A program made the position numbers and the translations under genes. A DNA stretch of 64,000 nucleotides, taken from Rhinopithecus roxellana. Lineage: Eukaryota; Chordata; Mammalia; Primates; Cercopithecidae. The stretch spans positions 138,693,463 through 138,757,462 of the forward strand of contig NC_044554.1 of the NCBI RefSeq assembly GCF_007565055.1, read 5' to 3'. Position 1 is the first letter of the stretch; each line of letters opens with the position of its first letter. Positions 1 to 12,515 of the stretch are shown piece after piece. The notes under the pieces are model-generated. The model was not told where the DNA came from, did no database searches, and saw only the letters and a program-made list of their open reading frames with translations.

Positions 1-163
1 CAGGCGCCCGCCACCACGCCCGGTTAATTTTTTGTACTTTTTTTTTGTAGAGACGGGGTTTCACCATATTAGCCAGGATGGTCTCGATCTCCTGACCTCG
101 TGATCCGCCCGTCTCGGCCTCCCAAAGTGCTGGGATTACAGGCGTGAGCCACTGCGCCCAGCC
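1..163 (-). mobile_element. Alu (AluY-like), cut by the window edge
   Basis: Reverse complement of the left arm and linker of an Alu. It ends in the inverted Alu 5' end (TGAGCCACTGCGCCCAGCC). The form ATCTCCTGACCTCGTGATCC is AluY-like, and GTCTCGGCC agrees with Old World monkey AluY. The right arm and tail lie outside the window. There is a T-rich expansion at about 40-48. Confidence 0.95.
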
Positions 164-284
164 TCAGAGGTCTAGTTTTTCTATAACAAGAATCAGTATG
201 TGCAACATTGAATCCCACTAATCAGAAAAATAATAAAAGGATGAATACATCAGGGTCCATATTTTGGCATTATGTAAGGAGATA

Positions 285-400
285 CAGTCATCCCTCTATG
301 TACTCGGGGTATTGGTTCCAGGATTACTGCATGTACTCAAATTCTCCCATACTCAAGTTGGCTTCCTTACATAATCCTATTTTGACTAAGTTGACATATC
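285..400. mobile_element. Tigger-like DNA transposon end (decayed)
   Basis: After a TA dinucleotide, the sequence CAGTCATCCCTC and the following GGGGTATTGGTTCCAGGA resemble the terminal inverted repeat of mammalian TcMar-Tigger/MER2-type elements. The other end is not clear. A short open frame across it (208-456) has no protein-like features. Confidence 0.5.
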
Positions 401-1674
401 TGGTCAATTTGCATCCATGGAGTAATAGCCGTAATATTTATGGAAACTTTCACTAAATCCGAAAACACTAAATTGACATGTAAATAACAAGTCAAGCATC
501 CTTTTGTACCACCAAAAAATGTGGCTTGAGGAAGATAAAAATCTTTTAAATTTTATGCTGTTTAAGATGGCAAATAGAAAGTAATATTTTTAGAATAAAA
601 ATCCTTAAAAGTAAGGGAAAAAAATCATAGAAAGCATCTTATTTGCCAATATTCCTTGGAAAACTTATTTGATAATCTGAGTTAGTAGTAAGTGTCCAGA
701 AAGATTTTATTTTTCATGAAATCTTGTTTTCCTTCATGTACATTAATACTCCATGTACAGTATTAAATAGCATCTCCATGCTCTGATTATATATTCAGTC
801 TGCTGATTTCAGAACCAAAAATTTTAAAAATATCTTCCCTTGGCATTTTCTCCCTGAAGTTTATTATTTCTTCTCTCTTCCACTTTCTTCATTTATATGT
901 TTTTCCTTGGCTTGGCTTCCTGGCAAATTCCTTTTCCTTGCTTTTTGCCTCATCTGGTCTTATTTGAGATAAAATAATAGTCCTCCTGGAGCAAATGGTA
1001 AAATTGTATTAAGATGTAGGATTTGGACAAAAGCCTACAATAAAAAACAGCCTACCACATATTAATAGCAAAGGGTAATATGACACATTTATTTTCCACG
1101 AGGAGTGCTTTGTTATTCTATTTTTATCAGTTCAGTAATCTGTGATGATAAATAGGGTAATTATATTAAAATGATCACTGATTGGTAGTACTCTCTACTC
1201 AACCTCACCATCTTCCTCCCTCACCCATTGCTTTTTTCCCAAAAGACTTGCAATGGGGTTTAGATTACTTAGAAGCACATTATTTAGCTTCAAGGATATA
1301 GATAGGAAAAGATCGAAAATCCCTACACTTCTGGAGTTTAAAAGTGTCACACCTTCACTACATGAAGTGATATTGTTTAGACTCCTGTGTTTTATTAATG
1401 AGGAAAAAAAGAGAAAATTTGATATGAAACTTTCTGGGTAAACTACTGTGATGTGATAAGCATGAAGTTTCCACAAGTTCATCCTCCAAGGATCATAAGG
1501 TGAGGGTGGCATGGAGATACGTGAAGATGCTCATATAGGATTTATTCCATCTGGACATGCTCGTACCTTTGCCTTTTTGGCTATCACCCTTTCCCACACC
1601 CTCTTCCTGGGTTTTGGTTGGTAAATTCTTTCTCTTTTTAAAAGTAAATATTATTTAATTTTGAAATATTCTTT
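401..1674. other. Unclassified AT-rich intergenic sequence
   Basis: No repeat family, exon or RNA gene recognised. A pyrimidine-rich patch lies at about 840-960. Open frames here are short and lack protein-like composition. Confidence 0.5.
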
Positions 1675-1679
1675 TTAAA

Positions 1680-2283
1680 AAATCTTTTATTTTTCATTTG
1701 GGGTAACATGTGCAGGTTTGTTACATAGGTAAACTTGTGTCACAGGGGTTTGTTGTACAGATTATTTTTCATCACCCCGGTACTAGGTCTGGTACCCAAT
1801 AGTTGCTTTTTCTGCACTTCTCCCTCCTCCCACCATCCACCCTCAAGTAGGCCACAGTGTCTGTTGTTCCCTTCTTTGTGTTCATGTATTGTCATCATTT
1901 AGCTCCACTGATGAATGAGAACATGCAGTATTTGATTTTCTGTTCCTGCGTTAGTTTGCTAAGGGTAATGGGCTCCAACTCCTTTCATATTTCTGTAAAG
2001 GACATAATCTTGTTCTTTTTTATGGATGCATAGTATTCCATCGTTTGTATGTACCTCATTTTCTTCATCCAGTCTACCACTGATCAGCATTTAGGTTGAT
2101 TCCATGTCTTTGCTATTGTGAAGAGTGCTGCAATGAACATACACATGCATGTGTCTTTACAATATAACAACTTATGTTCTTTTGGGTAGATACTCAGTAA
2201 TGGGATTGCTGGATCAAATGGTCTTTCTGTTTTTAGCTATTTGAGGAATTGCCACACTGCTTTCCAGAATGGCTGAACTAGGT
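1680..2283 (-). mobile_element. L1 3' fragment (older primate L1, L1PB-like)
   Basis: Reverse complement of an L1 3' UTR and the C-terminal end of ORF2. The inverted 3' UTR (GTGCAGGTTTGTTACATAGG) is followed by the inverted ORF2 end (TTTGCTATTGTGAA, CAGTAATGGGATTGCTGG). It is truncated at about 2283 where ORF2 sequence stops. Many substitutions make it older than the L1PA copies further on. Confidence 0.9.
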
Positions 2284-2303
2284 AAATTCTTCATCTTCAA
2301 GAG

Positions 2304-2650
2304 TTCTATGGTTTGAATGTTCCCTCCAAAACTCATTGAAATGCAATTGCCATTGTAACAGTGTTAGGTGATGGAACCTTTAAAAGGTGGTTAAGTCATG
2401 AGGGAATCTGTTCCCATGAACGGATTAATACTGTTATCTTGGGAGTGAGTTTGTTATAAAAACGAACTCTCTCCCATGCAGTCTCTTTCCATGTCATGTC
2501 CTCTGCCAGGTCCTGATGCAGCAAGAAGACCCTCACATGATGCTGCCAACTTAATATTGAAATTCCCAGCCTCCAAAACTGTAAAAAAAAAAATCTCTTT
2601 TATTCATAAATTACCCCATCTGCTATAGCAGTGGAAAGTGGACTAAGACA
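2304..2650 (+). mobile_element. MaLR-family LTR (MST/MLT1-like), solo
   Basis: Begins CTATGGTTTGAATG and ends GGACTAAGACA, the usual termini of mammalian MaLR LTRs. Inside are GGTCATGAGG-like, GAATGGATTAAT-like and CCCAGCCTCCAAAACTG segments in the expected order. No internal retroviral sequence is attached, so it is a solo LTR. The MST or MLT1 subgroup is not settled. Confidence 0.75.
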
Positions 2651-2667
2651 GAGAACTACAACAAAGA

Positions 2668-2905
2668 CTTCAGAGATCCCTTCCCTGACAAATTCCTTTC
2701 AATCCAACTAGGCACCCTTACGGGGTGTATTTTATCCTTAATGTCATACCATGTTGTGCATACTTTATTACTGCTCTTACTCATTGCTTTCCTTGCCTGA
2801 CTTCTGAGTTATGTGAGGATAGGGAAAATGTATTTCAAGCATATGTCTTCAGGTACCTCAGACCCAATTTGTGCTTAAAAATTATGTTGACTAAATGAAT
2901 GATGA
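2668..2905 (+). mobile_element. L2 3' fragment (ancient LINE)
   Basis: Resembles the L2 3' end: CCTTCCCTGAC, then a TTATTACTGCTC...TTGC stretch, a TGTGAGGATAGGG segment, and a tail AATTATGTTGACTAAATGAATGA matching the usual AAATATTTGTTGAATGAATGA ending. Heavily diverged. Confidence 0.65.
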
Positions 2906-4463
2906 AATATATACTTATGAGGGAAGGCATAAAGAAAAGAAGCTGCACTTAAAAGTTATTTCTGAATTATTTGACGAAAGAGTATCATTTGACATAATGT
3001 TACTAACTGGTATGTTTTTCATATGTGTTTTTTTTTTAAAGTTGAAAAATTGAGATGTTATGTAGATTATATTGCCTTTTTTGGAAAGGAGGTGTTAAGA
3101 CAATGTAAGTGAAAGGAACAATAGCTTTAAATTTTATGAAAACAAAGTCTAGGGATTAGCAACATGCCTCAATGCTGTATTGCTACAGTGTCTTTGGCTT
3201 TTGAAATCATATTTCCAGCCATTTGATTCCAAGATACTTTACACTCATGATCTTATATAGGGGGTTCTTTTTCAGGTGCTTTATATACTTCTAATTGACC
3301 TCCACTGTCCTCAGTGCAGAAAAACTGAAGTCAGGGATACATAATGGTCCAATTCCAATGAGAGGGGTCATAATTTAGTCTAGAGAGCCTGATCCTGGTG
3401 TCTTCTCAGTGTTAGTGGTCGTGGGTATTACGTATAACTGTGTTGTGATAAAAACAAGACTGTGGAACCATTGAATTAATTAGACAAGAGTATAACTAGA
3501 AATGAAAGCTCTTCAGTTTTGTAACTGCTAATGGTAGAAAATGAGGTACAATATATACACACCAAGCTTTGATGAGCTCTGCTTTTGATTAATTAGCAGA
3601 CTGTGAAGTCTTCTGTAATGTGACAGCTATTCTATTGATCCCCCTAATTAGGAACTATGAAAGTAAAAGGGACTCTTCTTCACTTTGATGACTGAATCCA
3701 CTTGAATCGTCCAAACTGCTCCGATGGCTGCACTGAATAATATTGGCCATGTTACATGTGTTATTCAGTATGTGTATATACATTCATGTGAGGTATGCCT
3801 ATTCAAATTTTTATTTTACTTTTATTTGGATATTAGGTAGAGACAAATAGGGTGAAATTACTGGGAAGGGGCAATCACCTTAAAGTTACTTTAAATGCCC
3901 CATCAAATGCCATGCAAAGAGCAGATTTTAATTATTTATCACTGTTGACAACACATTTGACTTACACATTTGTTCACTGAATGCTTATTCCAGCATGAGG
4001 CACTGTGAAAAAGACTGACATGTACTAAAATTTGCAATAGCTGGGTATGTGATATTTCTCAAGCAAATCTATGCTGTAGTAAGAGTTCACATAATTGTAT
4101 GTACTCTTTTAGCCTCAATACAAGACATAGAGAAATAATAAAAGAAAACATGGGGAGTCACAAGTTAACCATGTGTGACAGTCAAGGTCTGTCTTTTTGC
4201 AAAGGTAGCAACATCAGGTGCTAGAAAAAAGCGATGAGAAGTAATCTAGCTGGGAGAGTTCTCAACCAAACATGGGATCTGTTCTACATGAGGATAACTG
4301 TGAGCCTCAGCCTGCCATGTGGTGTTGATTATCCTTAGGCAGGAGCACCAGAAGTTCCGTAATTATTTCCATTTTGGAAAGGTGGAACTCAAGGTAGAAA
4401 AGGGAGTTCAAAGTGATGGGCAGCTATGAATGTCTGTGTCTTCCCATAAACCTCTGGATAACT
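2906..4463. other. Unclassified AT-rich sequence with a possible MIR relic
   Basis: Nothing coding. At about 3220-3420 a weak MIR-like pattern in minus orientation can be made out (CTTTACACTCATGATCTTATAT and a later AACTGAAGTCAGGG), too decayed to claim firmly. Confidence 0.4.
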
Positions 4464-4600
4464 TTCCTTCCCTTCCTTCCTTCCTTCCTTCCTTCCTTCC
4501 TTCCTTCCTTCCTTCCTTCCTTCCTTCCTTCCTTCCTTCCTTCCTTCTTTCCTCGCTCCCTCCCTCCCTCCCCCTTCCCTCCCTCTCCCCTCCCTCCACG
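4464..4600. repeat. (TTCC)n microsatellite with C-rich pyrimidine extension
   Basis: About 80 bases of TTCC units are followed by CCCT-type pyrimidines to about 4600. The whole is polypyrimidine on the plus strand. Frames across it give Pro/Ser/Leu/Phe or Arg/Lys/Glu/Gly repeats that are not proteins. Confidence 0.97.
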
Positions 4601-6178
4601 CCTCCCTTGCTCCTTCAGTCCCTTTACTCTATCTTTTGTCCTTTCTTTACTTCTCTCTTAATTCTTTCTTTCCTTTTTCTGTCTTGTGCTCAGTCATATT
4701 AATTGGTGTCCTTGTGAAACCATATTAAAATGTTGCAATACAGAGAATGATAAAATGGCATAGAGAGTATAATACTAAATTTAAGCATTTTAGAAATTGA
4801 AACCTCTGTGAATTGGTTTAAATTTTATAAAGGAAAAATTAAATGAAGTCTGATCACCCTTATAGTGGTTAAATGTTTATTTTTCATAAAGTAAGTATTA
4901 TCTTGATGAAAGTAAATAAATTATTCATAGTGGTTGTTCTAATCCTTCTGAAAATGTCACGGACAATTCGTGTTTTGTATAACTGCAAATACCCCATTTG
5001 TTACTTTAAAGACTTAAGAAAGTGTTGGCCTAGCAGTTCTGACAAGGTAGAGACTATTAATTCAATTTCTGTCTTACACCCACTTGAGAGTAAGTAATGT
5101 TTTATTCTCTTCAGTGAATAATATTTTCTCATATATATTTTTAAATGTATAAATGAAATGCCAGGCTGCTTTGAATCAGTGGCAAAGAAATTTTAGATAC
5201 AGAATTTTTAAAAAAGCTCTAAAATCTGGCAAATTGGTTGAAGGAAAATATAAATTCCCCCTTTTAAAATAAAATATCACCAGTTTATGTAGACAATATG
5301 GAATTTAATATAGTTTTCAATATAGTAGCTTCTTAAAATTTTAGACAGAGAAAACATGGTAAACTATAAAAATATAAGACCTTTCCTTTCTTTTCTTCTT
5401 CTTTTTTGTTGCTCAAAAGTAAAAATATATCATTATCAAGCTGGGGACAGGGTCATATTAATTATTAATTTGTATCATGCTATGGGTAAGCTGTACAATT
5501 TTACAGAAACTACATATCAGGAATAAAATATTGTGTGCTATTCAATGTGATAGTAGGATACAATACTTTCAGTGTACAAAGCTAGAAATTTCTCAAGACT
5601 ATATATAACAACATTTGGTGCTGTTTAAATTATGAATAATGAAGAAGGAGTCAAGTTTTGTTAACAAAATAAGCAACCAAGTCTCCTTTGAGAAATATTT
5701 TTTATTTATAAAAATTCACTTTCCTCTCTTCCTTTAACAATTATATCCATGGCAAGACTTCTGAACATTTTAAATATGGTTCTTTTGAATATTTATTTGA
5801 AACTATAATCTAAGCGAAGACAATGTACCCTAAATTATTGCTGATGACTTATTTCCCCCAGTTGGAGGGACTCTATTCAGAGAAATAGCAAATGGGTTTT
5901 GAAAATCACCCTCTATTTCCAAGTAGAGCAACTAAGCAGAACAAAGCTCAGATGTGAAGCCAGCAGTCACTGAAACCCAGAGCACTGGCTCTGTTCAGGA
6001 GTGTCTGCTTCTTCATGCTCTAGGATTTCCTCCTTCTGCAGCCACACCCAAGACTATTTTCCAGGGAGCCAGGATGCATGTGTGAGCTCCACCTTTGACC
6101 CTATCCTGACTCTCTTCCTCTTCTTTCTCCCTCCTGCAATTGCTAGAGGGATTGTGCTTATGACCTGATTCTTTCCGT
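4601..6178. other. Unclassified AT-rich sequence
   Basis: No repeat family or gene recognised. A 74-codon open frame at 4873-5097 has no recognisable domain and no supporting context. Confidence 0.45.
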
Positions 6179-6359
6179 CTCCTCCTCCTCCTCCTCCTCT
6201 TCCTCCTCCTCCTCCTCCTTTTCCTCTCCCTCTCACTCCTCCTCCCTCTCCTCCTCCTCCTCTCCATCTTCCTCCTCTCCCTCCCTCCTCCTCTCCCTCA
6301 TCTTCCTATCCCTCCTCCTCTCCCTCCTCCTCCTCCTTCTCCTCCTCCTTCTTCCTCTT
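6179..6359. repeat. (CCT)n-rich polypyrimidine tract
   Basis: About 180 bases of nearly pure pyrimidine on the plus strand, built of CTC and TCC triplets with TCTCCCT interruptions. The frames it opens on the minus strand are Arg/Glu/Gly-rich artefacts. Confidence 0.95.
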
Positions 6360-8089
6360 TGCTGGGTCCTCTACTTCATCATGGCAAGTAGCCCAGGTCT
6401 TGGGGAGTAGGGAGCTTTTGCCTCTCTTTGAGCTTCTGGACTTAGATTTCTGACAGCTGCCCCACTACCCAACCCTAGCACATACAAATTAGTTATCCTT
6501 TCTCTTTTTAATCTGGTCTGTGTGGTGAGGAGAAGGTAGCTGTTCTGCACTGCCTAGGTGTTAACTGACAGAGTAAATTGCTTTTGTTTCTGTTCGTGTT
6601 TTCATGAAACACAAAAACTTTTAGACGAGGGGACTTTATATGGATATGAATTTGGACAGTGTTTCTGAGCACCACCACCTTGTCCCAGAGCAGTGTTTAA
6701 TAATCCATAGCCTCTATGTTTTTATGGGACCCATAGTTAGATATGTGGTTGACTCAGATGATTCTTCCTCTGATCTTTAGTCTATTAAATTTGATAACAG
6801 CCAGAACCATGTTCTGAACTTCAAAACAATGATAAAAGAGAATAATTTGGGTTGACAACACTTCTCGTTCCATACGAGATTAATGTTAATATTTTTCCGT
6901 ATCGTGAGAATATGTAGACAACATACCTATTCAGTTAATTTCTAAGCAAGACCCTTGAGAAAGATTTACTGTCTCTCCTTGCTAGTGGAGGGCCAGGACA
7001 TCTGAGGCACCATTTTAAGCTGGGGGGCTCCTACTAATTTAGCTCACTGATGAGCTAAATTAGTGAAGGGATTCATCTCTGCCAGCTAGTGCTTTGCACA
7101 TATGTAACAGGTTTTGGGAGTGGTTTGCATGGTGTACATGTGGGTCAGTCTCCTAATACCCAATTTTTGTGTCGCAAATACAATTCATGTTGTTTTAGAA
7201 CTCTGAATGCAGGAAAGATAAGAGTGAATTTGTCTAAGGCTGATCTCCTGAAAGCTGATCTCTTAGAAAGAAATGCTTTTTGCAAAGTACCATGGAAAGC
7301 AGTTATGATTTCATGTTTCTGGTACTAGTAAGCCACTGAACTTGGAATCCAGCTTCCCCATCATGCCAAGGCAGGGGCCAGTGCATTCCTGACCAGAATC
7401 TTGGTATGATGAATCCTATGCCTTGTAGTTGTAATTTTTAGGCTTGGATGTCTGATTATATAAAGACCTAGTATTTGGCCCTGCAGAGCTGGACACAAGA
7501 TTCTGCCATGTCACACAAGTCTTAAAAACCCCTCAGCACCACACATCTGGGGTGCATCTGGCTTCCAGAATCAGTTGTCTGGTCCTGTGAGATGGCTGTG
7601 CATTGCCCAGAATGTGATGGGGCAAGGGTGACAGGGTTACCTGCTACTGATCCTGAATCCATAAGCTTTCTCTGGTAAACACTGCTCCAGAAGTCAGATA
7701 TATGCCCTGTTTGGCTGATTCCCTTCTTTGTACAATGATATTCGGGTTGCTTTACCTCTTTGTTGTGTAAGATGTTGCTGAGCTAAATTCAAATGGTGAA
7801 TAGTTTCTTGAAAATGAAGCAATTTGTTCAGTTCTTTCTCCAGGTGGTTAAGTGCCATTGAACTCAACCTATATGATACAGAATGTACTGGGTTTGTCTT
7901 AACGGTAATAACAGATCTTGCTTTTAGTCTTGAGGGGAAAATATGACCTATTCCTTAATAATGATAATGAAAGATATATGTAGTAGGGGAAAATCTAAAA
8001 GGTATTATGAGAGTCATAGAGGGAAAAGAAATTACTTTTATTAGCAGTTTCTAATGAGGCTTTTTGATGGCTTTAAGGATGTATACAAT
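6360..8089. other. Unclassified sequence containing a perfect hairpin
   Basis: No repeat family recognised. A perfect 14-bp hairpin sits at 7033-7064 (listed separately). The part at 7330-7700 is somewhat richer in G and C but shows no LTR ends or splice structure I can support. Confidence 0.4.
7033..7064. repeat. Perfect 14-bp inverted repeat with 4-base loop
   Basis: Arms ACTAATTTAGCTCA (7033-7046) and TGAGCTAAATTAGT (7051-7064) are exact reverse complements around CTGA. It is not part of any repeat I recognise. Confidence 0.95.
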
Positions 8090-8149
8090 TTATGTTCTTA
8101 AAGACCAACTAAATGTCGTTCTACCTGGGAGTGGGAAAGCAGAGGGAAA

Positions 8150-8480
8150 TAAAGTAGAAAATGAGCTAGGCTGGAGTGGATGCTTATGGGACACATAGGA
8201 GAAAATTGATTTTGTAAGACAAGTAGCATCAAGACCATAGATTGCCTTGGATGACCAGCTAAATAATTTAAACTTCATTAGAATTAGTCTCCAGGAAGAT
8301 TAATCTGGCAGTGATGTGTAAAGATTTTGGCTTAGGAAGATATGTTCCAAGGCTGACACAATCCAGGTGAAAGGTAGCAACTTGTCAAGCCTCTTGGTTT
8401 GAACAGAGGAAAGCACTAACAGGGATCTAAAAGAAAACTACATGGAGGTATAGGAGAGGCATTGTTTGTCATAGTGAGGG
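8150..8480 (-). mobile_element. L2-like ancient LINE fragment
   Basis: Segments such as TTAATCTGGCAGTGATGTG and ACAATCCAGGTGAAAGGTAG follow the order seen in minus-oriented L2 copies (the TCACTCTGGCTGCTGTGTGG ... CAGTAATCCAGGTGAGAG region). Highly diverged; boundaries approximate. Confidence 0.5.
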
Positions 8481-9317
8481 AAATATATGAATTTAACAGG
8501 ACTGCATAATAGTGGCCATTATGAGAGTTAATTCTACAAGGAGTATGAATACACTGCATACTAACAGTGTGCCTTGGTGAGCTGTCCTGACTTTGTGCTT
8601 ATATAACTTGAATTTATGGTATTGAAAATTTACATAAATAAATGGGTCAATAAACTTGGTTGGACCCCCAGTCCCAGTCCCAATGCTTAGGCACTCATTG
8701 CAAAATGACATCTGCCTTTGCAATCTTACTTATTATTATGAGTCTAGTTGCTTCCAAAAGTAATTTGATACACTTATGATTAAAGACAAACACATGATTA
8801 AAATCAAGGTAAAGGCTCGAAGTCACTGTGATTCAGAACAAAATTTCTCTCTGTGTTTTCAGGTATCCAAGACAAACATTGTTATGATAAATTATAGACT
8901 TGTTAACAAATTGTTTGACAATTTTTTTTTTCTGGTTCTTAGTGCTATGAGAAATGTACTGCCCATGGAAAAGGCATCTTTGAACAAAAATGGACAGTAC
9001 TCTCAATCTAAGTTTCTCTAGAATGTAAAATGACTTTTCATGTAGTTACTTCACATGATAATCCTTAATGAAAATCAGGGAAGAAAAGTGAATTATAATT
9101 CTGCAAAGTGACTTCTGTGAGAAATCAGAGTAAATAGTTCGTATATAAGTTTTTGGTACTATGATTTGGTAAATGAATGAAGCTTAAGGATACTAGAAAT
9201 GTTGTCAAAATGTGATTCTCACTAGCATTGCTTATAATACATGATACAAATAAGGACTTCAGTCCTATTCAATTTGAATCTCCGAAATCTCACATATACA
9301 TATACACATTTTCTTCT
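8481..9317. other. Unclassified AT-rich sequence
   Basis: Nothing recognised beyond short open frames without protein-like character. Confidence 0.45.
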
Positions 9318-9477
9318 TTCTTCCTTCCTTCCTTCCTTCCTTCCTTCCTTCCTTCCTTCCTTCCTTCCTTCCTTCCTTTCTTTCTTTCTTTCCCTTCCTT
9401 CCTTCCTTCCTTCCTTCCTTCCTTCCTTCCTTCCTTCCTTCCTTCCTTCCTTCCTTCCTTCCTTCCTTCCTTCCTTC

Positions 9478-9543
<66 letters not shown>
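9318..9543. repeat. Compound (TTCC)n/(TTTC)n microsatellite grown from an Alu tail
   Basis: Blocks in order: TTCC (about 9320-9376), TTTC (9376-9391), TTCC (about 9392-9480), TTTC (about 9480-9543). It abuts the poly-T (inverted poly-A) of the Alu at 9544-9829, so it most likely arose from that tail. All long frames here (up to 188 codons) are repeat translation. Confidence 0.95.
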
Positions 9544-9829
<286 letters not shown>

Positions 9830-9862
9830 ACATATACTCATTTTCAATATGACCCCCAGTGA

Positions 9863-9887
9863 TGTGTGTGTGTGTGTGTTTGTGTGT
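9863..9887. repeat. (TG)n microsatellite
   Basis: TG dinucleotide run with one TTTG interruption, shortly after the Alu. Confidence 0.9.
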
Positions 9888-9889
9888 AT

Positions 9890-11859
9890 TTTGCATATTA
9901 ACATTTAAGAGCGGCTGATCTTGAGAAATAATTGAACAGCTTTTCTCTTAATCTCTCTTGAATATGTATTCTCTCAACTGAGATTTTGACAGAAGCTATG
10001 AAATAGTGGGTCTATTAAAAACTAACAAGTTTCTAGAATTCAGATGCTCTCCACTGTTGACCACAAGGAGATCTGTACGCTTTGAGTGTCAGATATATAG
10101 ATGGCAAAGCTGGCCTGCTTTGTTTGCTTGCTCAAGTGCATACCATCTTTCTACTACTGACCATTGACCTCTGGGGTTTCTTACTATAACCTCTCAGACT
10201 TCTCAGCTAGAGGTGCTATGGAAATAAAAGAAATATGTCTTATCTTTAATTACTGTATTATTAAAATTTGGGAGCATACGAGGTTTCAAAGAGAAGAAGA
10301 AAGGTAACTTAACCTAAAATATTTCAAAGAGAGGCTTTACATTTGAAACGCTTATTTTCTTATGACATATAATAGCAGTTGGTAACATGAGCAATGTCAT
10401 GTACACATTACTGATAGATAATTCAGTCCTTCTCAAAAAATATATAGATGAGTTTGTTGATAATTATTAAATATTTAAAATATTTTTAAGTGAAATTTGC
10501 ATAGAAGGCTTTTTTTTTCCTGTTAATTTTAGCCTCTTATTAGAGACTACTGCCCTACATTCCTGCCCTTGGTAGCTCTAGACAACCTGGCAGGATCTTT
10601 GCATGAAACCCAAAGAGAAAGCAGCCTGTGCCAGATTCCCTGCTGCCTGCATTCAAAAGTTATCAGCTTTCCAGAAGAGTTAAGGGCATTGAAGTCCCCC
10701 CCTCTGAAAACCATGTTATGGCTGAGGTCAGCTTTAACTTGTTCCTAGCTGAGAGAGAACAAGAGGCTTTCATCACACCATCCTGGATTTTACAGACAGG
10801 AAATGTTTAGAAGTATTAGAGACTTGTATTTTCTGTTACAATTAGGGACAATATTTAGCTTTAATTATTTTCTTGCCACTTTCGTTCAACTTGGTTTCTC
10901 ATATGTCTAGGCATTGCTCAAAATCACTATTTATTGTTTGAACAGAAATATCCCAACATGTCTCATAAAATTTAGCTTTGATTTGATCTGTCTAGAGATT
11001 CTGAATATAAAGATGCCTTTCTGTTTCTTTGCAAAAATCATTATTTAAATGAGCACAGTGTTTAGGAAATCTGTATATAATTTCTGACTTGGTTAGAATC
11101 TCACATGCAAAACTGTCTTTTGTTTCCCTAGTAACACAAAGATAATATTTTAGTGGTCTAAAATAATTATTGATGCTCCAGTGAGCAATTAACTCTGTGG
11201 CATGAATAGTATCAGGCTCAATAAATGTTATAAAATAGTATTTTTCTTCCATGAATTACAATTCATCAGATACATCAAGCTTCTTGTTTTTGCACATGTT
11301 GGTAGCAGTAGCATGTAAGATACTTTTTCTTTGGAAAGATGTACTATTTCTTTTTTCTGAGAATGATGGGAGCTGTCATTTATTTTCTTGGATATTCACT
11401 CTAAAGCCCTCCCTGGTGCTCACATGTTTTCATGCTGAATACACAGGTTTAAAGGCTGCACTGTCTCTGTTTTAAAGTTTCAATTTATATTGTAGTCATA
11501 TATAATTGATAATGTTTTTTGTAAAGTATAAAGAAAATAAACCTCAGATTAAACAGACAAGAAATACATAAATTTTAGAATCATTAAACAATTTTATAAG
11601 CCCAGTTCAACATGGAGTATATTGAGTTTAATGCTGTGTAGCCTCCAGCAGGCATTATGCACTTGGACCGGTGGGACAATACTTTTGCCTATGGCATTTT
11701 ACAGCAGTCAGAATGATTTTCCTTAGATTATCTCATTTGACCCTCCTGGGATTAAAAAAAAAAAGTCCAATAAAATTGACCTTGAGGAACAAAGGCAAAG
11801 ATGGTTAAGGATCCTGGTGGACAAGCAAGCAATTAAAAGTTCAGGGACAACAAGTTGGA
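9890..11859. other. Unclassified AT-rich sequence
   Basis: No gene or repeat recognised. Frames at 10628-10810, 10992-11252 and 11251-11475 (60-86 codons) have no domain, signal peptide or context to support them. Confidence 0.45.
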
Positions 11860-11990
11860 CCTGGGCCACAACTTACTAGTTTCATGACCTTGAGGAAAGT
11901 TATTCAGCTATACTATTTAAGTTGCTGTTTGTTTGTATAATAAATTGAAGCATAAGATTGTGAGAAGTAAATGTTCCATGCATATTTGTA
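11860..11990 (+). mobile_element. MIR-like SINE fragment (decayed)
   Basis: CAACTTACTAGTTTCATGACCTTGAGGAAAG matches the pattern of the MIR core (CACTTACTAGCTGTGTGACC TTGGGCAAG), followed by a degraded equivalent of the downstream region. Low sequence identity. Confidence 0.5.
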
Positions 11991-12306
11991 AATGAAGAAA
12001 ATAGTTTAATTGGATTCAAAGGGAGGAAAAGGATGGACTCAACGGCTCACATAAGCAACTGTAGGAAGGAGAGATTTGAGCTAGCTTTAGGGAGCCCTAG
12101 AAGTAAGGGCTGCTTAGACATACAACCATGCCAGATTCTTTCTCTATTTCTTTTCCCTGCTTCTCTCTTTGTGTATGTGTCTCTATGAGATAAAGGTTAC
12201 AGTTGTTTCCATACCAAGCATCACATTTTAACAGTTTTGCTATTAGAAAGGAAAAAGTCTGCTTTCTTCTAGCCAGACTGAAAAACATGCATGAGAGTAT
12301 TCTGAA

Positions 12307-12515
<209 letters not shown>

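Noticed and set aside
4408..4702. Pro/Ser/Leu/Phe and Arg/Lys/Glu/Gly frames
   Set aside because: Translation of the TTCC tract at 4464-4600.
6013..6267. Arg-rich 84-codon minus frame resembling an SR-type protein
   Set aside because: Comes from the CCT tract; no domain, start context or exon structure.
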